64,000 nucleotides of DNA from Bactericera cockerelli (GCA_024516035.1 CM044959.1:27006459-27070458); one strand, 5' to 3'. Positions 42,955 to 54,671 are shown, counted from the stretch's first letter. The notes: a model not told the origin generated them from the letters alone. Program-made: numbers and translations.

Positions 42955-44311
42955 ATCAAACACCTCGGCCGAGGTGTGAAGAACGCCTATACAAAGAAAG
43001 AGACAGCCCGGCAGAGTGTAAGGTTACGGAAAACATAGTTCCCATGCATTTCATGTACTTTCAGCCAGCGAAAAGTGTAACATGAATTTCAAAAATCGCG
43101 ATTTTTATTGCAGAAATGGGCTCTACGTTGAAAAATAAGTTGATTTGACTCTTTGTTTGACTTCCTAGGCCACCGGTAACCCTATTTTCGAGACCCCCCA
43201 ACAATCGTGAAAGACATGAAAAGATTCATAATTTTTTTTTTTTTTCTGTTTTTTTTCATACGGATCCTTTGAGACCCGACTTCGTATCTTTAACTTGGCA
43301 CTGAAGATTAAGTGAGGTGTCTAAAGTGATCAAGATATAATGGAGATGAGCCCGGACCAAAAAAAAAATCTAAATTATAAGCGGGCGGCCCATTTGGGCG
43401 GCCTCGGGTTTTGGGAGCCCAAATCGGGAATTGAAGGATAATACTAATCTTAAGTGGTATCAAATGAAAGATCTTGATGAGCAGATACCAAATTTATTGA
43501 TTTTATTCCTTCATCCGGTCCACTGGGTGGCACCTGGTGGCCTTTTCATTTTCTTTGGCGGGTAGGTACCTTCGAATCCTTAGCTTAGTGGTCAGATCTT
43601 GGCCAGTATGTATTTTTCGAGATGACCTCGCTCTCTCACTGCAAAATTTTAATGTTTAAGTTTCCAAGTATTAATTTAGTTCATTTTCTGTCCGTTTCTT
43701 TAGAAGATAACTTTGTCCATTGGTAGCATGCTCGACCTGCCGCTCAAACAGCATGGGTTCGAATGCTGGCGGGGACGAAATTTTTTAGCTCTATATTTTC
43801 AATTTGGGCTTAACGTTGTTTTGTTTTTCCGATCTTTATATTTAATCTTCATGACGACCCCATTACCCTCGCGAGGAAAATTTTAGTAGTTGTAGAATTG
43901 GGCAATGACCTGTGGCGGCATTACGAGATTGATTTTGGACAATCATGGTTGGATGGAGATAAAATATGATGAATTAGCTCTCATAATATCGATGCTACTC
44001 ACTAAAAATTGTGACAAAGTAGTGACTTTGGCCAAGTCGGTAGCATACTAGGCTTGCACGCATGATGACTTGGGTTCGATCCCCTTCAGGGAAGTTTTTT
44101 TTTATCTGTCCAATATGTCCGGGGTACACTCATACCTCGTGAGGTATTGATAAGGGACGTCACCACCGAGTTCTCTTCCGCTCATGGTTTTATCAACACC
44201 AAATTGTCTCCCGTCGCGTCGCTTGCATTTTTACCTGATTTTATACCTACATAGTTTAGACCTAGCATAAAAATTATAATCGAAACACCTAGGAATCATT
44301 GATATAGACCT

Positions 44312-44505
44312 GAGGCAGGGCCTTCTATGTATTTTTCCTAATCCTATGATAAACCCAAGGCATGGCCTATATATTTACCTAACCCTACTATAAACCCGAG
44401 GCATTGCCTTCTATGTATTATCAGTAACCCTACTATATTCCTGAGGCATGGCCTTCTATGTATTTTACCTAACTCTACTATACACTGAAGGCATTGCCTT
44501 TCATT
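44312..44505 (+). repeat. 45-bp tandem array in R1 copy 2
   Basis: Same order of units as 15227-15420, with one short deletion in the second unit (CATGGCCTATATATTTACC). Confidence 0.88.
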
Positions 44506-44595
44506 AGTTAGAGATTTAAAAGATTTCCTTATAAAAGGCCGATTCTTATATAAAAATGATAATTTTATAGTTTTCATTTCTTTAAATGCCTAATG

Positions 44596-45174
44596 GACAG
44601 ACTATCATGGACAACACAAAACGAAAACATATGCAAAAAGCTAGCCCAACTTTGCTTCATAATAGGACAACTAAGAACGAATATGGACAAAAAATCACTC
44701 CTTACTTATTACTATGCTCACGGGGAGAGCTCAATAAGATACGCCATAACAATCTGGGCCACAAACACACAACACCAACGAATACTTAGACTACAAAAAA
44801 GAATTATTAGAAAAATATATAGAAAACCATACAACTACTCAGTCAGAAATACATTCATCAAACAAAACATACAAACATTCTACGGACTATACTACATCGA
44901 ATCCCTACTATACATATACAAGACCAAAGACACATTACAACATAACTCTGATCACCATACTTACAACACACGCCAAGCACAAAACCTTACAATACCCAAA
45001 CATAGAACATCATACTTTGAAAAAACATCAAAATACAACGGCACAAAATACTTTAATAACCTGAAAGATGAAACAAAAGCACTTGGCTACATAGCATTCA
45101 AACAAAAAATAATAGCAGAAATAGCTCAACTAGCACCATACAACTTTGAAGATTTGAACAACATAAATATCTAG
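44596..45174 (+). pseudogene. C-terminal region of a jockey-like LINE RT protein
   Basis: About 190 codons are open to a TAG at 45172-45174. Segments such as LLTYYYAHGESSIRYAITIW, LRLQKRIIRKIYRKPYNYS, HHTYNTRQAQNL and KYFNNLKDETKAL follow the post-RT region of jockey-group elements. The reverse transcriptase core and endonuclease are absent. The codons are strongly A-rich, unlike the other two LINEs here, so it is a separate family. Confidence 0.85.
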
Positions 45175-45407
45175 AGAGCACCAAATAAAATAAGATAGCC
45201 AACACCATATCAATTTATATTATTAATACCGAAATTAATATGTATACGCATGTGTGTGTGCGTACATAAGCAAGTACATGTATGTGTGTATAATGTATAT
45301 ATTATGTATGTAACATATACAATTATGCATGTATATAATTTAGGGTGACCATGTTTTATACATTTCTGTAAATGTCGAACAAACAATAAATTATAAATTC
45401 TAAAAAA
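44596..45407 (+). mobile_element. 5'-truncated LINE fragment inside R1 copy 2
   Basis: The duplicated AATG (44592-44595 and 45408-45411) and a short A-rich end (TTCTAAAAAA) mark a target-primed insertion. Copy 1 has the uninterrupted site. The coding part (to 45174) is the C-terminal region of a jockey-type RT. The 3' UTR is 230 bases with TATGTATGTG-type repeats. Confidence 0.9.
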
Positions 45408-45878
45408 AATGTAAAAAAGCATGGTCTTATTTCCGGGAGAGATACTCGTGGTGACCCCTGCAACAAGCCGGAGAGAATTCGGGTAAGAAAAGGTCAACGG
45501 GAGAGAACTCATTACCTCACCTTGATAAGGTGATTAATTAATTTATTTGGCATTGGTAAATCCAGGTGTTTTAGTGTCCCTCATAGGAGCTCCGAGGTCT
45601 ATTTTGCATTGAAAGATAAACCTAATCATGTGGAGTATAGAATCAAAAGGTCTTGCATTGCAAATTTATATATTATTTACTCACTTTGGGGACTCAGGGG
45701 GCCAAATCTGTGATCCAAATACATATTGACCTTAGAAAAATTAAATACGTACTGCTAAAACTATATCTTAAAAAAAAAGACAACTTGGTACATTCACATT
45801 TTCCCAGCTTATTTACTTTTGTTATTCATAATGTTTCAGTAGTGTATGAACCTATATTTTCGTACAAAAAGAACTGAG

Positions 45879-46420
45879 ATCCCCCCAAAAACACCACTTC
45901 GTGGTTAAATATAGAAGAACGCCTCACTCAAAAGAATGATTATAATTAGCTAAAAATAAATGATATCAAATTGAGAACACCTTACCACCTCTCTTTCTGT
46001 ATCTCTGCACTCCTCTCTGAATTTATTCCTCTTATGTTTATCTTTCTTTATCCTTTCTAGGGGTCATCCCAAACTTGATTTCTCTTTAAATTTACTTGTT
46101 GCACGGCAATAAAAAAGGCGGTCGCGGTGTAATTTTCTCGATTCAAATCAAATAACTTCAGAAAAATCATACTCCGACCGCCATTTTTTATTGCCGTGCA
46201 ACAAGTAAATTTAAAGAGAAATCAAGTTTGGGATGACCCCTAGAAAGGATAAAGAAAGATAAACATAAGAGGAATAAATTCAGAGAGGAGTGCAGAGATA
46301 CAGAAAGAGAGGTGGTAAGGTGTTCTCAATTTGATATCATTTATTTTTAGCTAATTATAATCATTCTTTTGAGTGAGGCGTTCTTCTATATTTAACCACG
46401 AAGTGGTGTTTTTGGGGGAT
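45879..46420. repeat. Terminal palindrome of R1 copy 2
   Basis: The arms of about 247 bases pair as in copy 1. Here both arms carry ATATAGAAGAACG where copy 1 has an A8 tract, both carry GGGGTCATCCC/GGGATGACCCC where copy 1 has GGGATCATCCC/GGGATGATCCC, and both carry AGAGAGG where copy 1 has AAGAAAGG. Confidence 0.93.
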
Positions 46421-46789
46421 TTGTGTTATCTCCGCAGTAGAAACAAGTTATTATGTAGACCCAATTGACCTATGATAAAACAAAGAGTATAAAATTAGAT
46501 AGATCTTTGCTCAAATGTTAACATTCTATTTTGTGAAACTTTGAAAAAACTTTTTAATACAAGGTCCTTATCTGGTTAGTTATGTGGTTCTAGTTCCGAG
46601 CCCTGGAATGTCAAAATCCTCGGTACCTGTATACTGTACATGTGGAATTAAAATTTGTCCAAAATTTACCGTTTTTTACCTCTACAACTGGAAGATAAAA
46701 TATGAAATAGACATTTGTATGTGGAATTCGGGCTACCCCAAAACCTGATTATACATTTTTCAGGTTCGACTGTATAGTTGTGTTCAGTC
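46421..46789. other. No feature seen
   Basis: AT-rich flank of R1 copy 2. Confidence 0.4.
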
Positions 46790-47125
46790 GATCTCAAGGG
46801 ATTGGATTTTTTTATCTTATAAAGAATTTATTTTTTTAATCTATAATGGAGACTTAAATTTGACTTGGAAATTGTAACCAAGAACCACTAGTGCAGTTGA
46901 TGAATGTAAAATGGAACTATCTACAATACGTCTCCTATATGTGTACTAAATTTTGTCGAAATCCGTTCAGTAGTTTCTGAAATTTGGGGCATTACAAATA
47001 ATGTATTTAAGAGACCGACAGAGAGACACAAAACCAAAGTTGCTCAGGAAGTTATGAAACGTCTAGAAATATGAGCAAAAAATATTTTACGAACACAATA
47101 CTTCCGATATCTAACATTAGAAATT
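46790..47125 (-). repeat. RepA dispersed repeat, minus-strand copy
   Basis: The reverse complement shows GATATCGGAAGTATTGTGTT, GAGCAACTTTGGTTTTGTGT and CTGAACGGATTTCGACAAAA, the first half of the 36436 copy. Confidence 0.75.
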
Positions 47126-49968
47126 TATCGGAAGTAAAAACAAAACTTCAAAATGAATGAAACTGTCGCTTATTCTCTTTCAATTATCAAGGGACTGAAT
47201 TTCAATGTTAAGTCGATTGATAACGGATTAGTACCTAGAAAACAGTAGGCATTAGCCATGTATCAATTACTAATTACATATTATCTAATCCTCCTCGGAA
47301 TCCAGTGGCGGTACTACACTCTCCTGAGAATCACTTGTATTCCTAAATATTTTATTCTATAGGGATTGAGATGTTCATATTATGTACGATCAAACATTAC
47401 TTATTATTTTCCTTATCCTATAATAAGGAAAGTTTTGTATTTAAATATAAGTAAATGATTTTTAAATATTCAAAATTTAATCATCTATGAATCCCCTGAT
47501 GAAGACTCACAAAGGAACAATTGCATCAGCACTGGTAAATAAATTAAATTTTATAACAGGTAGGTATATTATGTGATAGTGAAAAAAATTATCAGTGAAC
47601 TTCCATAATTTGTAACGCGAACAGACACGTGAGCCCATTGTGATCATGCCTGGGAGTGCACGTGTGCACGTGGTCCTGAGTTACGACATGAGCATGGACA
47701 TGCGGTTGGGGGTGAGACAGAGAGACGGCGGGAATTAATAAATAAATTGAACAGGGGATTTAACCCCGGCAAATCTTTATACATCAGGTTCCCTCTATGT
47801 TATATGATCTCAGTGGAAAAATACCTAGGAACCTAGGATCCAAACTAGGAATCCCTAATGTGCTTGCTTGTCAAGTGTCTAGATGTCTAGAGACTCTCAA
47901 CTAAGACTACTGGCGAAATTAATAGACAAATTCTATATCACAAGTCACTGCTAAGCGTCGGTTTTCTCTATCTTTCACAGTACGCAATCTGTGACTTAGC
48001 GCCACAGAGGTATTAAAAGAACGTCTATTAATTCCGCCCTAACAATGTAGTGTAGAAACACATAAGCTCATGCTGAAGAATTGAGATGAGAATTATTTCC
48101 ATTACTGACACATGGTTTCTTAGCTGGACCTTGGCACCAGGCGAGTTGATGCGTAAAGTCCATGGCATTCCTACTTACTTATTACAACAAGGAAGCACCT
48201 AGTAATTAAGGGGCACCTAGGTACGGGTTCTAAGAGTAAATCTTGTCCTAAGGTTGTAACCAAAGAGGGAAAAGACATTGCCTTAAGGCTAGATATGGCC
48301 ATGCCTTTTTCGGTTTTCTCAAATGGCTTGATCGTTTTTCTTTTCGCCATCTTGTACTGTCGACCGTGGCAATGAGAACAGACTTAATTCTGACATGTGC
48401 AATTGTGCATTCTAGTTAGCTATAGGTACTGAGTACAGACAGATTTATGATGTATAGGTAGTTTAAGTTGTTTAAGGACAAAGTAAAAGAAGAAATGGAC
48501 ATTATTTTTTGGTTTTTTGTTGTTGTATGAGTGTCTATTAGAAATACAAACCTACAATTTGACTAGGTTTTCAATATTAATACAGGTATCTATGGGATAA
48601 AAAATCTTTATAACTCGTAACATTTATGTAGGATTCGGTTCCAAGTGCGGTATACTATCAGCAAAGGTAGGTTTTTAGTGACTGAAATTCCCACACCTCA
48701 GACTGGTTGTCTTTGAAAGATTTTTCTCCTGCATTTATATATGTATGATGTAGGTAGATATGTATGTGGTGAGGACGATCATGAAATAAATATTAGGTAT
48801 CTATCCATTTGTACTTACACAGGCTGTAATTGTATTAGTCACATCTAGGTATAGGTAGTGTAGATATGGTATACCCACTTATTAAATCAAGAGACCCAGA
48901 TCATTATGAATTCAATTTAATGGTTTCTGTGTAAGATTCCGTCATTCGTAATCGTTTTTTTTCTTAATTGTCAATAGTACCTACAAGATGTGTAATTTTA
49001 TGGTTATTCCTTCCATTAACTTTAGATCAGCATTCAACCAGAAACCACTGCTCTCAAAATAATCACAAGGTTGAGATAATAAGGCTTTAGTATCATCAAT
49101 AGAATGATCGAGTGGTTTTATTAAATAGTGAGACTTGCACACATAACAAACATTTTCTTTGTAAGGTAGCTGATGTTTGCAGGAACTGGATTACCAGACT
49201 AGCGCCTTAACCACTTGACTAACAATACACGGTAAAATTGTTATACCTATCTATACCTTTCAAACGGGGGCGTGAATAACCTGCTTCCACTTTGATAAAG
49301 TCCACCTTTTTGCGTAGAGCATTTTTCATCTGATTTGCTGGATCTTTCCAAATGGTTTAAAGTGCCAGAAAGGGTTTCTGATGAGTCAGTAAGAAATGCT
49401 CTCAGGCCTCTTGTCAGAATAAATTAAAGTTCAAAGCAACGGAATGATGTATAGGGCGTACCTTCGATAGCGACATCAAAGTGATGACAGACAGCTTCAC
49501 TTCACTCGCTATGAAAACATTTGCGTCGGATGAAACTAACTACAGGGTGATTGAGAAGGAACAATGTCGAACACAAAACTGTGATAGCCCAGGAAATAAA
49601 TCATTGTTTTTGCTGTATTGAGACCTCTTATTCAAAATAAATGAGCTGCATTTTTTCTGAAGATTAAAGGCAGATCTTTTTATCAACCTTGAAAGGCATG
49701 CACCCTAAACTTTTCATTCGTTGTGCTGAATTCTGCTTTGAGACTAAGGATTGGTAGGTCTTGGTCCTTCATTTACCGTGTATATATCCTAATTATTAGC
49801 ATGCATAAATAGAAGACGTTCTGTAGATGTTCGCATTATAAATTCATCAGCTTCGCACTAGTTTTTTTACTAATTCAGCGACTAGTGTTAAGCAACATTG
49901 ATAATAGCTAATACCCAAAGAGTTGACTGATATAATCATGATATATTATGTTCTCTTTGTTATTGCAG
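47126..49968. other. Mostly unassigned; two small element fragments
   Basis: 47771-47815 is a solo end of the hAT-like MITE (GGTTCCCTCTATGTTATATG, then ATCTCAGTG). 49180-49232 is a minus-strand SINE-A head piece (GGATTACCAGACTAGCGC). A minus-strand ATG at 48349 in CAAGATGGCGAAAAG context opens 59 codons but has no usable donor. A tetranucleotide-like patch near 47570 is minor. I see no other supported features. Confidence 0.4.
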
Positions 49969-50164
49969 GTCAGTGAGCCTCGTGAGGACTATTGAGGATG
50001 TGATGCAACCCCCACCGGAAGGATGTGCAGATCGTTTAGTAAATCCTCAGTCTGGATTAGAATCACGGGACCTCTGTTTCCTCCCCTGGTGGTCGTACTA
50101 TCCGCTAGACAATGACCGCCCCTGCCTCCATGGCCTATGCCCAGATTTGGCTCCTGATCTATGA
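49969..50164 (+). CDS. Candidate terminal coding exon (plus), unidentified
   Basis: A strong acceptor (TTCTCTTTGTTATTGCAG, ending 49968) opens a frame of one base plus 64 codons to TGA 50162-50164. G+C is clearly higher than in the flanks. The predicted end reads SVSLVRTIEDVMQPPPEGCA, DRLVNPQSGLESRDLCFLP and WWSYYPLDNDRPCLHGLC, with four cysteines, a W-W-S-Y-Y cluster and a P-rich start. I cannot name it. The 3' UTR runs about 300 bases to AATAAATAAA at 50464-50473. The gene would continue to the left with introns. Confidence 0.5.
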
Positions 50165-50463
50165 CTTATTTTGGTGCGGCCACCGTTCATGTGTGTTTGT
50201 TATTATTGAAATGTTACTTATTTTCCGATCGATTATATAATTGGAAATTTGGGCGACAGTGGTGGGGAGGGGAGTGTTTGGTGTGTAGTGGCGAATCCCG
50301 GGGTCGTATTCCAACCGAGTTGAAACTTTAAGATGAGTTTATTCATACACGGATAGACATTATCTTGCTTTTTCTTCGATTTCAAGGCTCCAATTTTTTT
50401 TTCACGGATCGCTTAGAAAAAGTTGGAATTTCTTACAATAAAGTTAATTCTACAAGACCATAA

Positions 50464-50473
50464 TAATAAATAA
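50464..50473 (+). terminator. Candidate polyadenylation signal
   Basis: AATAAATAAA sits 300 bases downstream of the stop at 50164 and directly before the Helitron at 50475. The normal cleavage zone 10-30 bases downstream would fall inside the Helitron. Confidence 0.35.
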
Positions 50474-50639
50474 ATCTATATCTATAAAAGAAAGCTGTCT
50501 GTATGTGTGTGTGTATGTATGTATGTATGTTCTTTATACAAATCCACACCGTTTGACCGAGAAACCTGAAATTTTGCACATAGGTCCGCTTGGATCAGGA
50601 AATTCTTCTAGGCTAGATTATATCTCCCTGAGGTTAAGC

Positions 50640-51215
50640 TACAATGAGTAAGGATAAAAATGGATGGGTGACGCAAAAAAAATGCACGTTTTTTGACATA
50701 AATGACATTTTTTCTCGAAATTTGTCGCGACGACCTATGAACTCAAAGCGAGAAAGTTTTAGGCAAGGGTTTGAGCTTTCAATTGACATATCGATCGCGA
50801 ATTTCTGATGAGCCGTTCTTGAGCTACGCCGGGTAAGGTAAAAAAATGGATGGGTAACATGTAAAATATTCACGTTTTTTGACCTAAATGACATTTTTTC
50901 TCGAAATTTGAAGTGACGACCTATCAACTCAGAGCGAGAAAGTTTTAGGCAAGGGTTTAGGCTTTCATTTGACATATTGATCGCGAAATTCTGATGAGCC
51001 ATTCTTGAGCTACGCCGGGTAAGGTAAAAAAATGGATGGGTAACATGTAAAATATTCACGTTTTTTGACCTAAATGACATTTTTTTCTCGAAAATTGAAG
51101 TGACGACCTATCAACTCAGAGCGAGAAAGTTTTAGGCAAGGGTTTAGGCTTTAATTTGACATATTGATCGCGAAATTCTGATGAGCCATTCTTGAGCTAC
51201 GCCGGGGAAGACCAG
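50640..51215 (+). repeat. 170-bp tandem module x3 in Helitron copy 1
   Basis: Each module contains AAAAATGGATGGGT, CACGTTTTTTGACCTAAATG and CTATCAACTCAGAGCGAGAA, ending TTCTTGAGCTACGCCGGG. Modules 2 and 3 are almost identical and the first is more distant. The 148-codon minus-strand frame here is a by-product of the tandem structure. Confidence 0.9.
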
Positions 51216-51270
51216 AAAATAGATGGGCGACAAAAAATATTCAGGTTTTTTTTCAAACCTAAATGACATT

Positions 51271-51480
51271 TTGTGTGTGTGTGTATGGTGTGTGTGTGGT
51301 GAGTGTGTGTGTGTGTGTGTGGTGTGGTGTGGTGTGGTGTGGTGTGGTGTGGTGTGGTGTGGTGTGTGTGTGTTTGTGGGTGGTGTGTGTGGTGTGGTGT
51401 GTGTGTGTGTTTATGGTGTGTGTGTGTGTGTTTATGGTGTGTGTGTGTGTGTGTGTGGTGTGTGCGTGGTGTGTGTGATG

Positions 51481-51511
<31 letters not shown>

Positions 51512-51712
51512 TGTGTGATGTGTGTGTGTGTGGTGTGTATGTGTGTGTGTGTGGTGTGTGTGTGGTGTGTGTGTGGTGTGGTGTGTGGTGTGGTGTGTGT
51601 GGGTGGTGTGTATGTGTGTGTGTGTGGTGTGTGGGTGGGTTGTGTGTGGTGTGGTGTGTGTGTGGTGTGTGGTGTGTGTGGGTGGGTGTGTGTGTGCGTT
51701 GTGTGTGTTTGA
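51271..51712. repeat. GT/GGTGT microsatellite, about 440 bp
   Basis: Alternating (GT)n and (GGTGT)n runs end at the TGTGTGTTTGATGGGCTGG Helitron tail. Confidence 0.97.
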
Positions 51713-51774
51713 TGGGCTGGCGAAGCGGCGGGTGTAACCCGCTAGTTTCTTTATAAAGGTACCTACCACTGGTA

Positions 51775-51777
<3 letters not shown>

Positions 51778-51816
<39 letters not shown>
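51778..51816. repeat. T39 homopolymer
   Basis: An uninterrupted T run just after the Helitron. On the minus strand it would be a poly-A tail of a retroposed sequence, but no source element is visible to its right. Confidence 0.8.
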
Positions 51817-54229
51817 CAAATTTGGCCTGTGCTAATTCACCAAAACTCACCAACCAGTGAGAAATTTAGTGTCACAATATCAACAGTTATACAAATACCT
51901 ACCTAATAAAAAATCCCCAGGATATCAACTGAATTATAAAACTAGATTAAATTTAAGATAAATCAGACCCTCCCTCAAGTCGGAGATTCATCCAATCACA
52001 GCGCACTATAGCCCGAGTTATAGTTTGGCTTATCTTATATTTAATCCTCTTTTAAAATTCGGCACCATGTCATTTACATGCGTGTGATTCCTCTAGTTTG
52101 CTACGACACTGGATTATCTATTTATGTAACGAGAAAGAAATTACAATTACATATCATTCGTTCGAGCACTTTGAATTTATATGAGGCTGCTCTCACTCTC
52201 TCTCTCTCTCACTCACTCACTCACTCACTCACTTGCCTACGTGAGGTTGTCGAAAAGTGACCAAATACTTAGTATGTACCTATAATATACATGTAAGTAG
52301 ATCTGTATGTACATTTGAAATAACATAGGTACTGTCGTGTCCAATTTTTCTTCCAAGTCATACTCAGAGCTCAGAGGGACTTTGTATAAACATAGCAAGG
52401 AGCGCAAAAAAAAAGGGACAACAGAATGGAAGAAAAAGACAGCCAAACTGTATAAATATAATGTCATATATAATGTTTTTTTTTTAATTACATGTTATAT
52501 GATCGGACATCATAAAGTTGGATATAATTACTATCAATATAATTGTAAATTTGATAAAAAATGTTCGTCATATTTATCTGCTTAAGAAATTAGGTGGCCC
52601 TGGGAAATGTAACCTATCTCTTAGGTTTACTGTCTTCCAAAATTTGCCTTTCGTTACGAAGACAAAACTGGAATGAGGAATGAGCAACATTTTCATTATT
52701 GGATTGCAAAACAAGCCAATAACATCAGCATACAACATGGCTGGAAAACTCCTATTGGGGTAGCTATGTATACTGTATACCTACCTAATCTGTTTAGGTA
52801 TGTACGCAGAATACAAATGTAATTTATTTCTAATGTTCAACTATGTATGTACGTAGATATGTATGTCGATACGGAGTCTACCAGTCTGCTGAAGTTCTGT
52901 ATCTTCAGTCCAATATTTAGATTTTTTGGAAATTCCCTCACAAACTTTATGTATCTCAGTGGTTGTCGCAGACTACAGAACTCAGGGGTTTGACAAGTAG
53001 GTACGTAGTCCATAGTCATGTCAAATTATATGAACCTTTCATAGATCTAAGGAACGCTGTACTACTGGGTTTTCTCTCTGGTAAAGAAGAGGACAAACAC
53101 TTTTATTGAACTTTCTGGAGTTTTGCCAAAAAGTTCAGGAAGAGAGGGTCGAGTAAACACTACCAATTATCCGTAGGGAGGATAGGTGCCAGGTACTTCA
53201 TTACTTATGAAGTGGGGGAGGTACTTGAAAAAAGTCATTAGGATTTTTTAATACCTCGTTACCTACCCATTTACCCCGTCTGAATGATACACTTAATCTG
53301 CTAAACCTTGAACCCAATATCCAATGTTTCCATCCTGTAATCTATATTTTTATAAGGGTAAAATCTACTCGCTGATTCATATCTGGAATGGGACTACTAT
53401 AATAAGAAGGTTAAATTTTACACAAAAATTTCTCTTAGTGTCTTCACGTTGTGATGTGCTGTTGTTTTGTGCTAATGTCTTTAATGTGCCAAAAAAGAAA
53501 TCAGTCACTTTGGAAACCTAATATTTGTGTAATAATAATAATAAATCATGTTTTATTTTTCATTTCTTTTTTGTATACAGAGGACCCATCCTAATCCATT
53601 TATATTTGGCTTCTACATTATACGAAATAAAAATAGATGTATTAGACACGTAAAAGGCAGCACTTTTTAAGTTGGGAGAATATAAGGGATGATGTTCAGG
53701 CAGAGAGGAAGCTTAAGTTTCTGCTTTCCCTTGCTATCAAGCTTCGCCAGACTCTCGTCTGAAATACAAAACTGAGGATATCATTTATGTGAAGTAGCAC
53801 TGCCAGGTACAAGCTCTTTTTCTCAATATTGGAGTTTGCTAAAATAAATATGTAAAGAAAAAATAGAGGTTGCTTATATTCTCTTGAATTTCAACTTCAA
53901 AATGAAAGATAGTACTTATCTATTTACAAGACAAGGACTTTGACTTTCATGGCTTAGGCTTCATGTTGTTTATCACTATATTTCTTTCACTTTGTCTTTA
54001 CCCAATGCTACTTGGGGTCGGCATTGTTCATTTTTCAACCTCATGGTTGATGTTGGATGGTTGTGGCATATGTTTTTACGACTGTATGCCCTTCCTAACA
54101 CCAACGATTCTATTTGATTGAATGTCCTAATTAGGACGAGGGTTTTACCTTCCATTCGCTGGGAATTGTACCAGCCTGGGTAGGGAAGGAAATTCCAGCC
54201 TCACGTGTTGGGGGGGAACAGAATTTTTT
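51817..54229. other. No confident feature
   Basis: AT-rich. Short CT/CACT repeats sit at 52193-52235. No frame, element end or exon is supported. Confidence 0.4.
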
Positions 54230-54312
54230 TTGTGAAAAGTCTGCTCCAACCGGAAATCGAACTCAGAATCTCAGGGCTACGGGCAGTAGTCACAACCGTT
54301 ACGCCACGGGGG
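54230..54312 (-). mobile_element. tRNA-derived SINE head (SINE-E), minus strand
   Basis: The minus strand carries CCCGTGGCGTAACGGTTGTG (A box), CGTAGCCCTGAGATTC and TGAGTTCGATTTCCGG (B box) with normal spacing. A short A-rich sequence follows. It is one of a kind in this window. Confidence 0.65.
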
Positions 54313-54402
54313 TCATCTTTTTTTCATCACTATAATGTAATAGAAATACATATACCCATCTATATCTATAAAAGAAAGCTGTCTGTATGTATGTATGTAT
54401 GT

Positions 54403-54671
54403 CAAGCCAACAACCAATAAAAATAATGCCACATTCCTCCTCCCAACAGTCCATCACGTTCCAGTATTCCCAAACAACAACACCAGTAACCCAACAGATG
54501 TCACCCAGATCCAGACAAGTTCAAAATCAGCTGCTAAACCACACCCACCAATGCCAGGCCTGCCAGCGGGTGTGTAAATCAAGGGCGGGACTCGTCAGCC
54601 ACCAAAAAAATCCAACCTGCAGAGCTGTGATTGAAGAAATGGAATCATCGGAACCGATGCCATCCTGAAAC
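54403..54671 (+). pseudogene. Captured fragment encoding a CCHC zinc finger in Helitron 2
   Basis: An open frame ends at 54668 with ...ESSEPMPS. It includes HQCQACQRVCKSRAGLVSHQ and then KNPTC, giving C-x2-C-x12-H-x5-C with S-R-A-G-L before the histidine. That pattern is typical of the C-terminal zinc finger of certain LINE proteins. A glutamine/serine/threonine-rich tract precedes it. The insert has a different base composition (CA-rich) from the Helitron and sits between two halves of a TATG tract, absent from copy 1. Either capture or a later insertion is possible. Confidence 0.7.

Larger units (their letters stand above)
42955..46420 (+). mobile_element. R1 element copy 2 with a LINE insertion
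   Basis: This is collinear with 13858-16533: 5' palindrome CACCTCGGCCGAGGTG, two tRNA-like modules (43715-43890, 44015-44165), the 45-bp array (44312-44505) and the terminal palindrome (45879-46420). It is interrupted at 44596-45407 by a LINE fragment flanked by AATG. Without the LINE it is about 2650 bp, against 2676 bp for copy 1. The flanks are unrelated to copy 1, which supports independent insertion over segmental duplication. Confidence 0.9.
50475..51745 (+). mobile_element. Non-autonomous Helitron copy 1, 1.27 kb
   Basis: The 5' end is A|TCTATATCTATAAAAGAAAG. The 3' end has hairpin GCGGGTGTAACCCGC, then TAG and host T, so the element ends CTAG. There are no inverted repeats or target duplication. 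Contents in order are a short TATG/TGTG microsatellite, a conserved leader (TTTGACCGAGAAACCTGAAA), a 170-bp tandem module and a large GT/GGTGT tract. No Rep-helicase is present. It pairs with 54359-55537. Confidence 0.88.

Noticed and set aside
47290..47345. Short minus-strand terminal exon ending ...PPLDSEED
   Set aside because: Only 18 codons with a marginal acceptor; not enough to support.
48170..48349. Minus-strand ATG in CAAGATGGCGAAAAG context with 59 open codons
   Set aside because: The start context is attractive, but no donor or homology supports it and the frame soon becomes AT-rich and featureless.
50634..51080. 148-codon minus-strand frame with internal repeats
   Set aside because: It comes from the 170-bp tandem module of the Helitron; the repeats are DNA repeats with no sign of a protein.
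51197..51853. Long His/Thr-rich and Cys/Val-rich frames at 51197-51853 and 55214-55542
   Set aside because: They are translations of the GT/GGTGT microsatellites and of the adjacent homopolymer.
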